From positions 16,678,418 through 16,742,417 of the forward strand of contig NC_048564.1 in the NCBI RefSeq assembly GCF_902806685.2: a stretch of DNA of 64,000 bases, given 5' to 3'. The notes beneath the pieces are model-generated. The model searched no databases and had not been told where the DNA came from. It worked only from the letters and a program-made list of their open reading frames with translations. Made by a program: the position numbers and the translations under genes. The DNA comes from Maniola hyperantus. Its lineage: Eukaryota; Arthropoda; Insecta; Lepidoptera; Nymphalidae. This document shows positions 1 to 10,550 of the stretch, in pieces. Each line of letters opens with the position of its first letter. Position 1 is the stretch's first letter.

Positions 1-117
1 ATTTGGTCTCGTTGGTGAGCGGCCTCTCCCTCTTCCGCCTTTAGTGTTGCCCGTAACAATTAGCTTCTCTACGCTGTTATCCCCATGCCGAATGATGTGC
101 TCAAAATAAGAGAGCAG
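1..117 (-). pseudogene. non-LTR retrotransposon ORF2 C-terminal remnant
   Basis: An open minus-strand frame of 39 codons runs off the window edge. It reads YFEHIIRHGDNSVEKLIV and then a basic GGRGRGRSPTR stretch. This order (HI.R..D...EKL, then RGRSPTR) is the pattern found downstream of the reverse transcriptase core in many arthropod non-LTR retrotransposons. No catalytic residues are present. The canonical W after the RSPTR motif is missing, so the copy is probably decayed. The clade is not certain. Confidence 0.55.
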
Positions 118-640
118 CCATTGGTAACAAATAGAGGAAAGCCGAGCGAGTCGTCGACAATATAGTAAAGATATATATATTCAAATAAACAAAATAAAAA
201 ATAAAATATAATAAATTGTATACAATATAGACACTGGCACCGATTCTGTTGTCTTTCTCTAAACAAAATTTAGAGTATCTGCATGCTTTTCTTTTTAACA
301 ATGCTAAAAAGGGACAGAACATGAACTTTACATTTAAAGACTCTAAATTTTAGTGCACGCTACAAATTTAAACAGTAGGCTCGCGACTGTGCGCTAAAAT
401 CATGGGTTTAAAAATAAAATTTAAAACTGTCAAACTGCGTCTGTCCTTTTCATATTACATTAGCAAGAAGAGTACTCTAAAATTAGGTTGTGCTCAGAAT
501 CAGTACCATTTTTTTATAGTCCACTAAATTCCTTGTCCACTGAAGAGGAGCGCGAGTTTTATACAAATCTCAGGGTTAATACGCAGCATTATCCCCTCTC
601 TTCTCCGCACCAGTGGCCACTGAACAGGCCTTAGGCGATA
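118..640. other. AT-rich stretch, no gene recognised
   Basis: Low-complexity AT-rich sequence with short TA runs near 165-230. Short open frames here are chance readings of A/T tracts. No terminal repeat, tRNA-like box or known family was recognised. Confidence 0.5.
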
Positions 641-860
641 AGTATTGTTCCTAAGAAGTCGATGTATCTTCGACAGTGCACATCATCGGTTGCTCACCGC
701 ACAGAGCAAACAAGCGTACGGCGGCGGGCGTTCGGCTCTGTCGCGTTTTTACATTGTCCCGCGGGCCCCTGGGTGCCGGAGTATCGACTATCGATGTGTT
801 TGCGTTAAGTGCTTAAGTGCTTGCAGGGGATTGCGTTTCACTGATGAATAAGCAATGCAA
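640..860. promoter_or_regulatory. CpG-rich island, possible promoter or conserved element
   Basis: A sharp rise in GC and CpG (for example ACGGCGGCGGGCGTTCGG near 718) in an AT-rich surround, without resemblance to the repeat families in the window. A 68-codon frame begins at 645 but has no recognisable motif. The island could be a first noncoding exon with promoter, or a conserved noncoding element. Neither is demonstrated. Confidence 0.2.
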
Positions 861-2387
861 ATTTATTGGCATACACGTTTAAGTGAGCCTCATAACTCTC
901 ATAACAAACTTGAGGCAGGTACTTACCTACGTGAAAATGGCCTCGGACTGTCAACTCAGAATAAATGAAAAAGATAGACAGCAAAGTGCTACCACATGAA
1001 ATTTAAGCTCTAACATTAACAGTGCGTATCTCCGTTATTTATACTAATAATATTAATTAGTATAAGTGCGAAAGTGTATCTGTTTGTTGTTCTATTACCT
1101 TTTCGAGGTTCAATAACTATCAATAATATTAAGGAAATTCAAAATAGCCTGCAAATAGACATTGGAATTGGATACTTTTCATCTTGAAAAGCCAAAAATT
1201 CCCCACTGGAATGAGTCGCAGGTAGCAATATCAATTAGTTTCACTATCGACGGTAAAGGCCAAAACGTTGGGAGTTGGCCGTTCTGTGTCGGTTTTTTCA
1301 AAGGAATCTGCGCCAACGTTCAAGATCCATCCACACGTTACCGCCAACGTCTGACCAAAAACTTTGCCAAAAACTGATGATTGTGGTAGTACTGGAATTG
1401 TTTGTGACCTGTTTTTAATGTTTGTGAATGTTGTTACAATTTATCGTTGGCATATCTAATAAAATAAAATAAAAATTGTTGGAACTGGCTGTAAACTAAA
1501 TTGTTTATATTTAAATATGTTCTTATTTTTTCTAAGAGTTTTTTGTTTTACATTCGATGACATATTATATAACTTACTTAAAATATATATCTCAAACAGG
1601 ACGTCCAAGTTTTTCTTTTTTACTGATATTTTTCCTATAAATTCTAAATATTCCAACAAAAATAAAACGTCAGTCTTGTTGCAATTCACAACAAGTGCGT
1701 ACATCCACCATCTTTGACGTGGCATTTACTTTTTTTTCATTACACAAATACAAATTATATGCACTTAGTACTGTAAAAGCGCTTATGGCAATTTCGATTT
1801 CTGTATCGGACAGCTTCACGTTGGCTCAGATGGGGTAGGTAGTAAAAGCCAACATGTGGATGCCTCATAAAAATAACTGACACGTTGGTTCGCACGTTGG
1901 CACCAACGTGTGGAGCCAGCCTAACAGTTGAGGTAAAACGACAAGTAGCACTAGGGTCCTTGAAAGTTTTGTATACAACTATGGGCTTCACTTTTTACAA
2001 CATAAATACGTCATTAGCTCGATCTTCTTTTACCAGTAGTCTGAGGCGTAACAATTTTTAATTTTATTTAATTAATGGCTTCAGCCAATATTTAATTAGT
2101 AATATCGCAGACAAAGGGGAAAGCATGGTGATAAATAAAAATAATTTGTTCAAACATACTTAATTACCTTCAACGTGATTTCTTACTTCACTTAAAATGT
2201 TTTCTTTACAAAAGGCTTATTTATTTTGTACGATATTTTATCTACTAGATAGGTAATAATTAAATTGTAACACTAACATGCGCGAAACGTTACGACGCCA
2301 AGTTTGATAACACCTTTTTAACACACCAAAAAATTGGTTAAGTTCGTGTTGAACACCCATAACGTAGGGTTCCGTAGTCATGCTATA
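861..2387. other. no gene; two ACGTTGG-bearing segments
   Basis: Mostly AT-rich and unclassified. Segments 1240-1390 and 1780-1935 both carry repeated ACGTTGG / CCAACGT words, including a short palindrome (CACGTTGGCACCAACGTG) near 1890. They may be two inverted remnants of one unclassified element. A 23-bp TA palindrome lies near 1040-1062. Confidence 0.4.
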
Positions 2388-2506
2388 ATAGTACGCGACT
2401 GGTGGAGATGGCGACCGGGGTGGGGACGCCCCGCACACTTATACCGGATAGCGCGGGTGTGCCCACCTCATACCCCGATTGTCATCTCGACCTGTCGCGA
2501 ACTATA
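2388..2506. mobile_element. FB1 foldback MITE
   Basis: The left arm has GTACGCGACTGGTGGAGATG. The right arm ends in its near reverse complement, with CATCTCGACCTGTCGCGAAC then TATA. The GC-rich loop (GGGACGCCCCGCACAC) is short, so this is an internally deleted copy. No coding capacity. Confidence 0.8.
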
Positions 2507-3054
2507 GTTGCCCGCCGTGTCGCTCAAAAGCGCCTTGTTCCATACAAACTCATATTACATAAACTATATTTTGCCGCGTCACTCTGCGTCGCGCAGCGCC
2601 ACTGAAGTGCGGTGGGACCTATAAAGTCAATTAAATCAAGGACAAGTGAGAGAGAAAATAGAAAATATAAAAAAACCTTGATTAACCATTACAATTTTAA
2701 TCAAGGATTTAATTACCAGTTAAGCTCATGATGCAACCCGTCGCTTTAGGTTCGTGAAGACCGCTCGGCACCTTTTGTGGGTTCTATGGATAATATTCGT
2801 TTTACACAGGGACCCGTGTCGGGTCGCACGTTGGTCCCGGCCCTACCTGCCGGTGTACAGAACCCACTCTGCCTTTATCTGTACCGGTCACTGTTCGATA
2901 ATTTTATTACAGTTTTGTCGAATTACTTAAGCCTTCAATTTAAATTAAACGATACTTGTTTTTCTTTGATAATAATATGAAGAATTTATTTATTTATACC
3001 TAATGGAACGTCCTTTCGGATTATTTAGAGATAGTTTTTCGGAAGATATACCTT
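2507..3054. other. no gene; small hairpin
   Basis: Unclassified sequence. A 10-bp-arm hairpin (CCTTGATTAA ... TTAATCAAGG) lies near 2674-2706. A GC-rich run near 2800-2880 reads across in a chance 67-codon frame without motifs. Confidence 0.4.
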
Positions 3055-3252
3055 CTGCAATCTCACCTGGTGGTAAGTGATGATGCAGTCTAAGATGAAA
3101 GCGGGCTAACCTGGAAGGGGTATGGCAGTTTGTTTTACTAAAATCACACCCTTTTGAATTCTACACGCCATTGTACTGGAACGCTATATCGCTTGGCGGC
3201 ACGGCTTTGCCGGTAGGATGGTAACTAGCCACGGCCGAAGCCTCCCACCAGA
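3055..3252 (-). mobile_element. E-family repeat, probable non-LTR 3' end
   Basis: Carries GCAATCTCACCTGGTGGTAA, then AAGCGGGCTAACCTGGAAGG and a CTTGGCGGCACGGCTTTGCC segment. Copies near 5020 and 52945 in the opposite orientation run into A-rich tails, which sets the orientation. No reading frame is preserved. Confidence 0.55.
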
Positions 3253-4420
3253 CAAGGCTTTACCTCAATGGCACCTATATGTACGTACCTATTAAGTATA
3301 GTGAGCGAAGATTTAATTTACCTACCCTCAAGGGCCCTGAAATATAAATATCAGGGGGTTTGCTGGAAAAAAGTAAATATAGGTACTTAGCAGAGTTAAA
3401 CTCATCTCAGACTAGCGGAGTGATTCGCTAATTCAATGTCTAACACTGAATGATAGCCACCCTAAAAATAAAATATTTATCACAATTTTATTTCACCACT
3501 TTGTCGGCGTGATTAGGTAATATTTATACCCATGCCAAATTACAGATTTCTAGCACTAATAGTCTCTGAGATTAGCCGAGGACGGACGGACAGACATGGC
3601 GAAACTATATAGAGTTCTTTGTTTACTACGGAACCCTAAAAACGTGAAAGCACGAAAATGATCGCTCGTATTGCAAACCAAACAAAAGTAACCCATGTAA
3701 AATGTAAACTGAAAATGGCGCACCGAAATTACCAACAAAGGTAGTTAACATTTGTCGGGCAAAGCGCGGCGAGAGGCGAGCTTCCAAAAGCCCTCGCTCG
3801 AGCGACACTGTACTCTGTAAACAAAAGTATCATATAAGTTTATTAATTACAAGACCCTCGCTCGAGCCTCCATGAATATTAATTACCGGATAGGCTTTAG
3901 AACTCAAGAGGGAAACTTGTACAAAGAGAAAGAGCTTTATTATTTAAGAAGTAGCGCCTATGCCATGGAAGGAAATATGCCTGCAGAATAACCCGAGCTA
4001 TATTCAACTTTAACACACTAAACGTAACGTCGAAACTCCTTTGCGATGGTGATCATAGCTAAATAAGAAAGTAACGGAAGAAAGTCAATAGACGTAGGTG
4101 TTTGGGGCTGGCTGTAGAGGCCACGCCTCAACAAATAACGAGCGATAAATTTCAATTTATGCCTCCAAATGAAACGTTAATTTCAAAGGTTTTACATTTT
4201 TGAATCGGTCGTGGAAAAGCGGAGTTGTGATACTGTTAAGTCTATAATTTTCATATTAGAGGGGTGTGAAAACAGCTGACTACCTAACCTATACTACTTT
4301 GGTACTGCAAAATTGGGATTAGTGTAATGAGACGATCGTACGTTTGCAACCCATTTCGCACCTCTAACTTTTCGGAGTTAAACATAATTATTAAGTGTGT
4401 GTGTGTTGGTTAAATTTTTT
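3253..4420. other. no gene; small repeat fragments
   Basis: Contains a 59-bp GTTCC-family end (3585-3643, TACGGAACCCTAAAAACG), two CCCTCGCTCGAGC words near 3790 and 3855, and a SINE-1 scrap at 4355-4395 (CGCACCTCTAACTTTTCGGA). A 40-bp segment at 3419-3463 recurs near 13846. The rest is unclassified. Confidence 0.45.
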
Positions 4421-4800
4421 TTTGTCTGTCTGTCTGTCTGTCTGTCAAGAAACCTACAGGGTACTTCCCGTTGACCTAGAATCATGAAATTTGGCAGGTA
4501 GGTAGGTCTTATAGCTGAAATTTGGGGAAAAATCTGAAAACCGCGAATTTCGGGTTAGATCACACAAAAAAAATTAAATTGTGTTCATGAACTAATAATT
4601 AGTATTTTCAACTTTCGAAGTGAGTGACTATATCAAGTGGGGTATCATATGAAAGGTCTTTATCTGTACATTCTAAAACAGATTTTTATTTATTTTTATG
4701 CATCATAGTTTTTGAATTATCGTGCAAAATGTCGAAAAAATACGACTGTAGTATGGAACCCTCATTGCACGAGTCTGACTCGCACTTGGCCGGTTTTTTT
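4421..4800 (+). mobile_element. GTTCC-family repeat
   Basis: Begins with a (TGTC)n run and AAGAAACCTACAGGGTACTT, and ends with ACTCGCACTTGGCCGG and a T tract. It matches the inverted full copies at 13064, 15739 and 26544 over nearly its whole length but lacks the outer AGGGTTCCGTACCTCAAAAG end. A 63-codon frame inside recurs with the repeat and is not a host gene. Confidence 0.75.
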
Positions 4801-5019
4801 CATGGGTACCTATAGTTTAAGACCTGGAAAAGTGGAGAGCGACATAGGTCGGAAAACCAAAGAGTTCCCATGGAATTTTTAATATCTAAATCCACGTGGA
4901 TTAAGTGGTGGGCAGTTTAAAATAAGGTAGTGTAAGGGATGATATGCCAACGCGGGCCGTGGCACATAGGTAGGTACGAGGCGCGGACAAGGCACAGATT
5001 GAAAACATCACGAGCATAT

Positions 5020-5165
5020 GTAGGCGAAACCAAAGGGGCATGGGTTTAATAAAAAATGCCGTACCCCTTCCAGGTTAGCCCGCTTCCATCTTAGACTGCA
5101 TCATCACGTACCATCAGGTGAGATTGCAGTCAAGGGCTGACTTGTATCTAAATAAAATAAAATAA
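5020..5165 (+). mobile_element. E-family repeat with A-rich tail
   Basis: Reads GGGTTTAATAAAAAATGCCG, CCTTCCAGGTTAGCCCGCTT, AGGTGAGATTGCAGTCAAGG and ends in repeated AAATAAAAT. The A-rich end marks this as the 3' end of an RNA-copied element. Inverted relative to the copy at 3055. Confidence 0.6.
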
Positions 5166-5189
5166 ACCACATGAATGTGCTTGATGAAC

Positions 5190-5245
5190 TGACGACCTTT
5201 CGGTTTTCAGTCCACTACTTGAACCGTTGAGCTACTGAGGCTTCA
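5190..5245 (-). mobile_element. SINE-3 tRNA-like head
   Basis: On the minus strand it reads AGTAGCTCAACGGTTCAAGT, a box-A-like stretch, followed by the ACTGAAAACCGAAAGGTCG anticodon-arm region. Related heads lie at 15265-15340 and, decayed, near 36395-36450. It is too short and imperfect to be a working tRNA gene. Confidence 0.5.
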
Positions 5246-5520
5246 TATGAACTTTGAGGTACATTGTTCTAGGTATACTAGGAGAGCATTCCGTCAAAGC
5301 GCCGACATACCTAATATAGTACAAACTACAAAGTAACCGCCCCTAGCTGTAAACACTAACGCGACATTGTATAATGTACCTACCTAGTACCTACGTTATG
5401 CTACCACACTGTGAAATACTCTACAAATAGTTTACTACAAAGTTAAGTCTACAGAGTGGTTAATTTGCTTTAAACGGTATGGGGAATATTTTTACCAAGG
5501 GGGCTAGAGAACTACCACAC

Positions 5521-5717
5521 TTAATATTATAAATGCGAAAGTGTGTCTGTCTGTCTGCTAGCTTTTCACGACGCAACAGCTTAACCGATTTTGATGAAAT
5601 TTGGTACAGAGTCCGGGGACGGACACAGGCTACTTTTTATCCCGGAAAATCAATGAGTTCCCATGGGATTATTGAAAAACCTAAATCCACGCGGACGAAG
5701 TCGCGGGCATCATCTAG
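5521..5717 (+). mobile_element. Heli-A Helitron-like element, near full length
   Basis: Starts around TAATATTATAAATGCGAAAG and ends GCGGACGAAGTCGCGGGCATCATCTAG, that is, a short hairpin then CTAG followed by T, the expected Helitron 3' arrangement. No helicase or Rep sequence, so non-autonomous. A second Heli-A copy starts immediately after it. Confidence 0.75.
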
Positions 5718-5893
5718 TTTAGTATTATAAATGCGAAAGTGTGTGTCTGTCTGCTAGCTTTTCATAGCCCAGCAGCTATACCGATTTGAATGAAATTTGG
5801 TACTGAGTCCGCTTACATCCCGGGGACGGACACAGGCTACTTTTTATCCCGGAAAATTAAATAGTTCCCTCGGGATTCTTAAAGGTCCATCCG
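5718..5893 (+). mobile_element. Heli-A copy, 3' truncated
   Basis: Begins directly at the CTAG end of the preceding copy and follows its sequence through TTTTTATCCCGGAAAATTAA. It is then lost before its terminal hairpin, where a Heli-C copy follows. Confidence 0.7.
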
Positions 5894-5913
5894 CTTAACC
5901 GATTTATATGAAA

Positions 5914-6185
5914 CTAGCTTATGCCCGCGACTTCGTCCGCGTGGACTACACAAATTTCAAACCCCTATTTACCCCCCTTGGGGTTGAAATAAAAAAAAAA
6001 AATTCATTCAATTAAACTTTTACAAGTAGGTACTTTTGAATCGTCAAATCCTTTCTTAGCGGATGTATACGACGTAGGTACTTAATAGCTATCTGCGTGC
6101 CCAGCCCAATCCATCCAGTAGTTTAAGCTGTGCGTTGATAGATCAGTTAGTCAGTCAGTTAACTTTTGCTTTTATATATTTAGAT
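5914..6185 (-). mobile_element. Heli-C copy carrying an F-family insertion
   Basis: Plus strand starts CTAGCTTATGCCCGCGACTT, the reverse complement of the hairpin-CTAG end, and runs to the CAGTCAGTCAGTT end near 6170. An A run followed by ATTCAATTAAACTTTTACAA (5990-6045) interrupts it and matches family F, so the copy is nested. Confidence 0.7.
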
Positions 6186-6312
6186 TTGGTACAGAGGTAA
6201 GTAGCTTACGTCCAGGAAATTGACATAGGCAACTTTTTATCCCGGAAAAGCAAAGAGTCACCATGGGATTTTTCAAAAAACCTAAATCCACGCAGACGAA
6301 GTCGCGGGCTCC
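6183..6312 (+). mobile_element. Heli-A 3' fragment
   Basis: Contains ACTTTTTATCCCGGAAAAGC and the terminal CGCAGACGAAGTCGCGGGC hairpin, but the CTAG end is mutated or replaced by CTCCGC. It abuts the Heli-C copy. Confidence 0.65.
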
Positions 6313-6417
6313 GCATGATGAATGATGGAATCTACCGTATGGAAATGTCAGTTTAAAACATTATTACCAAAATAATTGATGTCGTATTGCACTATAAAAC
6401 CTTAGACAATATTATGT

Positions 6418-6493
6418 ATATGTACGCGACAGGTCGAGATGGCAATCGGGGTATGAGACGGGATGATGCCCCGCACACCCGCACGTCATCCGA
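6418..6493. mobile_element. FB1 left half
   Basis: Left arm GTACGCGACAGGTCGAGATG plus GC-rich loop (GCCCCGCACACCCGCACGTC). The right arm is absent, so the copy is truncated. Confidence 0.75.
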
Positions 6494-7330
6494 TAAAATT
6501 CAATGAATAGGTAGATACATATAATATAAAGTAAATAGAGAAGATGAAAAGAAAATTGACGGAAGTAATACTCGAATGGCACGTGTTTTATACAAAAATA
6601 TATATCAAAGGGTATGATAAAGTACACGAAAGAGCAACATTTATGTAATGGACAAATGCTTTGGGCCATTTCGAGAACATTTTAGATAGGTAAGTCACTT
6701 GAACTACGCCTTAGGGCTACAAGTGAATCAACCAGAGAGAAGGGATCGTCTGTACCAACGATTTAAAGCTAAACGACTTAAAAACGAACATCTGTTTATC
6801 TAAAATGAACCATAATATTAAGTTAATAGAGTCTGATTTTATTTATGTAAAATGACAGATATAGGGTATTTGAACTAGTGCTCGTCCAATACCTACCCAT
6901 TAAATTTTACATTGACTTTTTCTCCAGTGTTACGCTCTGTTCTAGGTATTGTTCGGAAGCTTGTTTAATTATGCCTCGCCGGCATATCGGTAGGTACGGG
7001 TCCGAGTGCTTTTCAATTTTCAACAGATTTCCAAGGTTTTGTTACATTTTGTGTCAGAAATAAACGGCTCTGAGAACAAAGGGCGCCATTGCAACTATAC
7101 TAAGCTAACAACTCAGAGCTTAGTGAAAAATTTATTTTTTCGAGGCCTCGCATATTATGTTAATTATTTCAAATTTTTAGTATTTACTATTGCGTTATAT
7201 CTGCATATTATCCGATAATGTTGTAAAACAATGATCTTTCTAAAAAACAAGGTCTAAAAATTTCAACGTTAAAATTTCAACTACAATTATTTTCATTACT
7301 ATAGAGAGACAGAGCTTTTAAAGAATTTTG
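6494..7330. other. no gene or repeat recognised
   Basis: AT-rich sequence. The two overlapping 60-70-codon plus frames at 6878-7218 are rich in F, Y and L and show no domain or splice context. Nothing supports a gene. Confidence 0.45.
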
Positions 7331-7505
7331 TGCGTTTGGAACCATTTCACGGCTAGACCACTGAACTGATTTTGATAAAAATTTACATAAATATGTGTTC
7401 CTTGACTGTTGAAGACAGGAGTCTATGAAATATCTTAATTCCACGGGAAAACAGATTTGAAAAGAACGTAAAACTACACGGACCAAGTTGCGAATAACCG
7501 CTAGT
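7331..7505 (+). mobile_element. degenerate Heli-A-like element
   Basis: Weak match to Heli-A (CATTTCACGGCTAGACCACT, ACTGATTTTGATAAAAATTT) ending ACGGACCAAGTTGCGAATAACCGCTAG. The terminal hairpin is eroded but CTAG remains. An old copy. Confidence 0.45.
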
Positions 7506-8253
7506 TATAACTATAATAACTTAGGTATACTTACATAATTAAATGTTTCGTACAATATTCCAAGCCCTTAGAATAATTTATCACTACTAATAAGCATAAT
7601 AACGTAACTCGCAACGTTCCTTTATTTAGCACCGCTAAGGCACTACAGCCGAGGTTATTTAAAGTAATTATTTAATTAACATGCTGTAGCAACCTCTTAA
7701 GCGAGTTAGGACAACAAGGAATTAAGTACGGAGCTAATGTTAACACGCGCATACGTACCTATTGTTCCCAGACCCCCCGTGGCTGTATTTATGAAGGCAA
7801 TACCCAACTTTTGGCACATATACCCTATCTCCGTACTATGAACGCTACAATCATACGTTACACATGACTTAGGGTACGAACAATAATATCCATTGCTGTT
7901 TTACTACTGAGGTCTAAATAACATTGCGTGTAAAATCGCGTAATGTATAAGTTACTAGGTGGAATTATATGTAGATTTTTGGTGTGTTTGCGGCATGGTA
8001 GCGTAGTGGAACTATGACTATTAACAATATACATTTACCCCTCGCTTTGAACGTCATTAGTTGTGCGAGATTTCGTACGGACGCATAATGTGTGTTTGTT
8101 TTCATAACTCAATGTATTTCAGCCCTTTGTGTCGCGGATACACTTAATCGTTGTGGGAACTCATATTTTGACTCGGCTTTTTAATTTATTGGCATAATAC
8201 ACTTTTATGGTACAGACAGATGCATGGAAGGTTAGCATTTTGTAATTAGGTTT
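7506..8253. other. no gene or repeat recognised
   Basis: No tRNA boxes, terminal repeats or long frames. A GACCCCCCGTGG run near 7769 is the only GC-rich point. Confidence 0.45.
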
Positions 8254-8447
8254 ACCAGATGATGCCCGCGACTTCGTCAGCGTGGATTTAGGTTTTTAAA
8301 ATCCCGTGGGAACTCTTTGATTTTCTGGGATAAAAAGTAGTAAAATGTCACTCTCCAGGTCTTAAACTCTGGTTGCTCCGTTGCGACGTGATTGAAGGAC
8401 AAACCAACAAACAAACTTTCTTTCGCATTTGTAATATGGGTACTGAT
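8254..8447 (-). mobile_element. Heli-B Helitron-like element
   Basis: Plus strand reads GATGCCCGCGACTTCGTCAG, AATCCCGTGGGAACTCTTTG, GCGACGTGATTGAAGGACAA and ends near CGCATTTGTAATATGGGTAC. This is the reverse complement of a Heli-B unit. The terminal CTAG is mutated to CCAG. Confidence 0.7.
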
Positions 8448-8879
8448 AAGGGCTCAAAGATTTAGCTATTTTGTATGGGGAGAACGCTAGGTAAGCTTCT
8501 CTTAAAACGTATCCAATCTTCCCCAACATTGTGGAGATACTGCTACTTAGTAAAATTAGAGTAGGGGATGTCACACAGAGTTATATAGATGTTTCGGTGT
8601 GCAGCGCGGCATTAAATAGGCAACGAATCGCGGGGGGCGAGCACCGAACCTTGGACAATGCGATCGACACCCGGCCCCGCTAACATGATTAACTTTTATG
8701 TCGCCAATCTCGGCATTGAAAAGCTTTTTTTGTTTTGTTTTATTTGGAGAGGATCGGAAAGGTAAGGTTACAGTTTGGCGTTAAATGGTTGACAAATATT
8801 TGTTTGTGTAGTGGTTTTAGTTTTGGCGGTCAAAACTTTATGTAATTTGAGTATTGAAGTTATAGTATAGTATTAGTAA
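8448..8879. other. no gene; GC-rich island at 8590-8690
   Basis: The island (ATCGCGGGGGGCGAGCACCG and ACCCGGCCCCGC) has no resemblance to the window's repeats and no frame, so it could be a conserved noncoding element. The rest is AT-rich. Confidence 0.35.
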
Positions 8880-9100
8880 CTAGCTTGTGCTCGCGACTTC
8901 GTCCGCTTGGACTACATAAATTTTAACCCCCTATTTTACTCCCTAAGGGGTTGAATTTTCAACAATCCCTTCTTAACGAATGCCTAACGTCATAATAGCT
9001 ATCTGCATGCCAAATTTTAGCCCAATCCGTCCAGTAGTTTCAGCTGTGCGTTGATAGTTCTGTCAGTCAGTCTGTCACCTTTTCCTTTTATATGTTTAAG
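8880..9100 (-). mobile_element. Heli-C copy, near complete
   Basis: Starts CTAGCTTGTGCTCGCGACTT and ends TCAGTCAGTCTGTCACCTTT then TATATG. Internal CCCTAAGGGGTTGAATTTTC and ATAGCTATCTGCATGCCAAA follow the family order. Confidence 0.75.
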
Positions 9101-9180
9101 ATACCTACTATTTGCCTGTGAGTCCTGTGACGTCGTCCACGTGGTATAATTTGTAACCTATAAGTACTCGGGGATAATGT

Positions 9181-9290
9181 TATAGTACGCGACAAGTCGA
9201 GATGGCAATCGGGGGTGGGTACGCCCCGCACACCCGCACAGCCCCCGCCCCCGCGGGATAGCGCGGGTGACGTGCGGGTGTGCAGGGCGT
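9181..9290. mobile_element. FB1, right arm truncated
   Basis: TATAGTACGCGACAAGTCGA left arm, then a long GC-rich loop (GACGTGCGGGTGTGCAGGGC). The inverted right arm is missing and replaced by ATCATATAGC. Confidence 0.75.
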
Positions 9291-9432
9291 ATCATATAGC
9301 TAAATAAATTAATTCACTGTTAAGTAGGTATCTAAGTATGATTATTAATATTATTTACCTAATTACATCATTTTTTACAGATAGAAGCTATGCCTAAATA
9401 AGGTAGATTAAGATACGATCTTATTAAAAAAA

Positions 9433-9736
9433 TACGTTTTTAGGGTTCCATACCCGAAAGTGTGCCATAGGGTCTCTATTATCTACTACGCTGTCAGTCC
9501 GTCTGTATATCAGTGAGCTACCTCATAAACCGTACTTAATAGGTACAGAGAGTTAAAATTTGTAGTGTGTAATTCGATTTTTATAGCAACAAATAATAAA
9601 AAACTAATATGGCGAATTTAAAAATGGCCGCCATGCGAGTTCAAAATATTTTAAAAGTGCATAGTGTAATTATCTTGTTCGATGGTACGGAACCCTTGTT
9701 GTGCGAATCCGACTCACACTTGTCCGGTATTTTTGG
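9433..9736. mobile_element. GTTCC-family variant with a different core
   Basis: Ends match the family (TTTTTAGGGTTCCATACC left; GGTACGGAACCC and CGACTCACACTTGTCCGG right), but the centre differs and includes AAAATGGCCGCCATGCGAG. The copy at 40688 shares this core type, so at least two subfamilies exist. Confidence 0.6.
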
Positions 9737-9960
9737 GTTGTTCTGCGAATAATAAATTAATTATATGATTATATTATTATATTTAAAAGTCTTAATTATC
9801 ACTGTTTTAATCTATTTAAACTCATTAGTCTTTCAAACGAGATAATATTTAAATACAAATAAGGCTATTAGCGCATAATTAATATGATAACGCATTAACT
9901 GTAAACCTGCTAACATTAATTAGGTGGACGTACCCGTGTAAGTTTACCTCACGTTAGAAA

Positions 9961-10131
9961 TTAACACGTTTCTCTTACTTCCTTAGATAGCGGTGCTCTA
10001 CAAAACAACCACAATATCTAACTCATACTCAAATTTGGGTATTATTGTATTACAATTGAGTTAGATGACACATATATTGTGGTTGTTTTGTTCTAGCACC
10101 GCTATCTAAGGAAATAAGGGAAACTCGTTAA
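9961..10131. mobile_element. palindromic MITE flanked by TTAA
   Basis: Arms of about 60 bp (TTCCTTAGATAGCGGTGCT with CAAAACAACCACAATAT, mirrored by ATATTGTGGTTGTTTTG and AGCACCGCTATCTAAGGAA) surround a short AT loop. TTAA stands at both outer edges (9961-9964, 10128-10131). TTAA flanks suggest piggyBac-type mobilisation; this is inferred. No coding sequence. Confidence 0.7.
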
Positions 10132-10146
10132 TAAATAAAATAAAAT

Positions 10147-10260
10147 AAAAATCTTTTTTATTCAAATAGACTTTTACAAGTACTTTCGAATAGTCGGATG
10201 CATCTACCACTGATTCGGAATGCTTATTTGACAATAGCAATCAGAAAGTAGATATATACA
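10147..10260 (-). mobile_element. F-family repeat, LINE 3' end like
   Basis: Plus strand TTTTTTATTCAAATAGACTT, ACAAGTACTTTCGAATAGTC, ATGCATCTACCACTGATTCGG. Matches the longer copy at 53695. The A-rich end lies on the minus-strand 3' side, as expected for a retrotransposed tail. Confidence 0.5.
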
Positions 10261-10404
10261 ATTATTGTACACACTTTCTAATTCTCAATAGCTAAATTTG
10301 CAATACAATGATGTAGTGGTGATGATTTATTACTACAAGGGTTCCAAAAGCGCCCAATTCTGAGAAGAGATCGCAACAAACTCAGTCGGGTATTAGTTTT
10401 TATT

Positions 10405-10550
10405 ATCGCTGAAATTTGGCTAAAATTTGGCATGCTATGTCGTATACGTCGCCTGAGAAAGGATTTTTGAAAATTCAACCCCTAAGGGGGTGTAAAATAG
10501 GGTTTTAAATTTGTGTAGTCCACGCGGATGACGTCACGAGCATAAGCTAG
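10405..10550 (+). mobile_element. Heli-C 3' part
   Basis: From GCTGAAATTTGGC through AGAAAGGATTTTTGAAAATT to CGCGGATGACGTCACGAGC and terminal CTAG at 10547-10550. The 5' half is lost. Confidence 0.7.
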
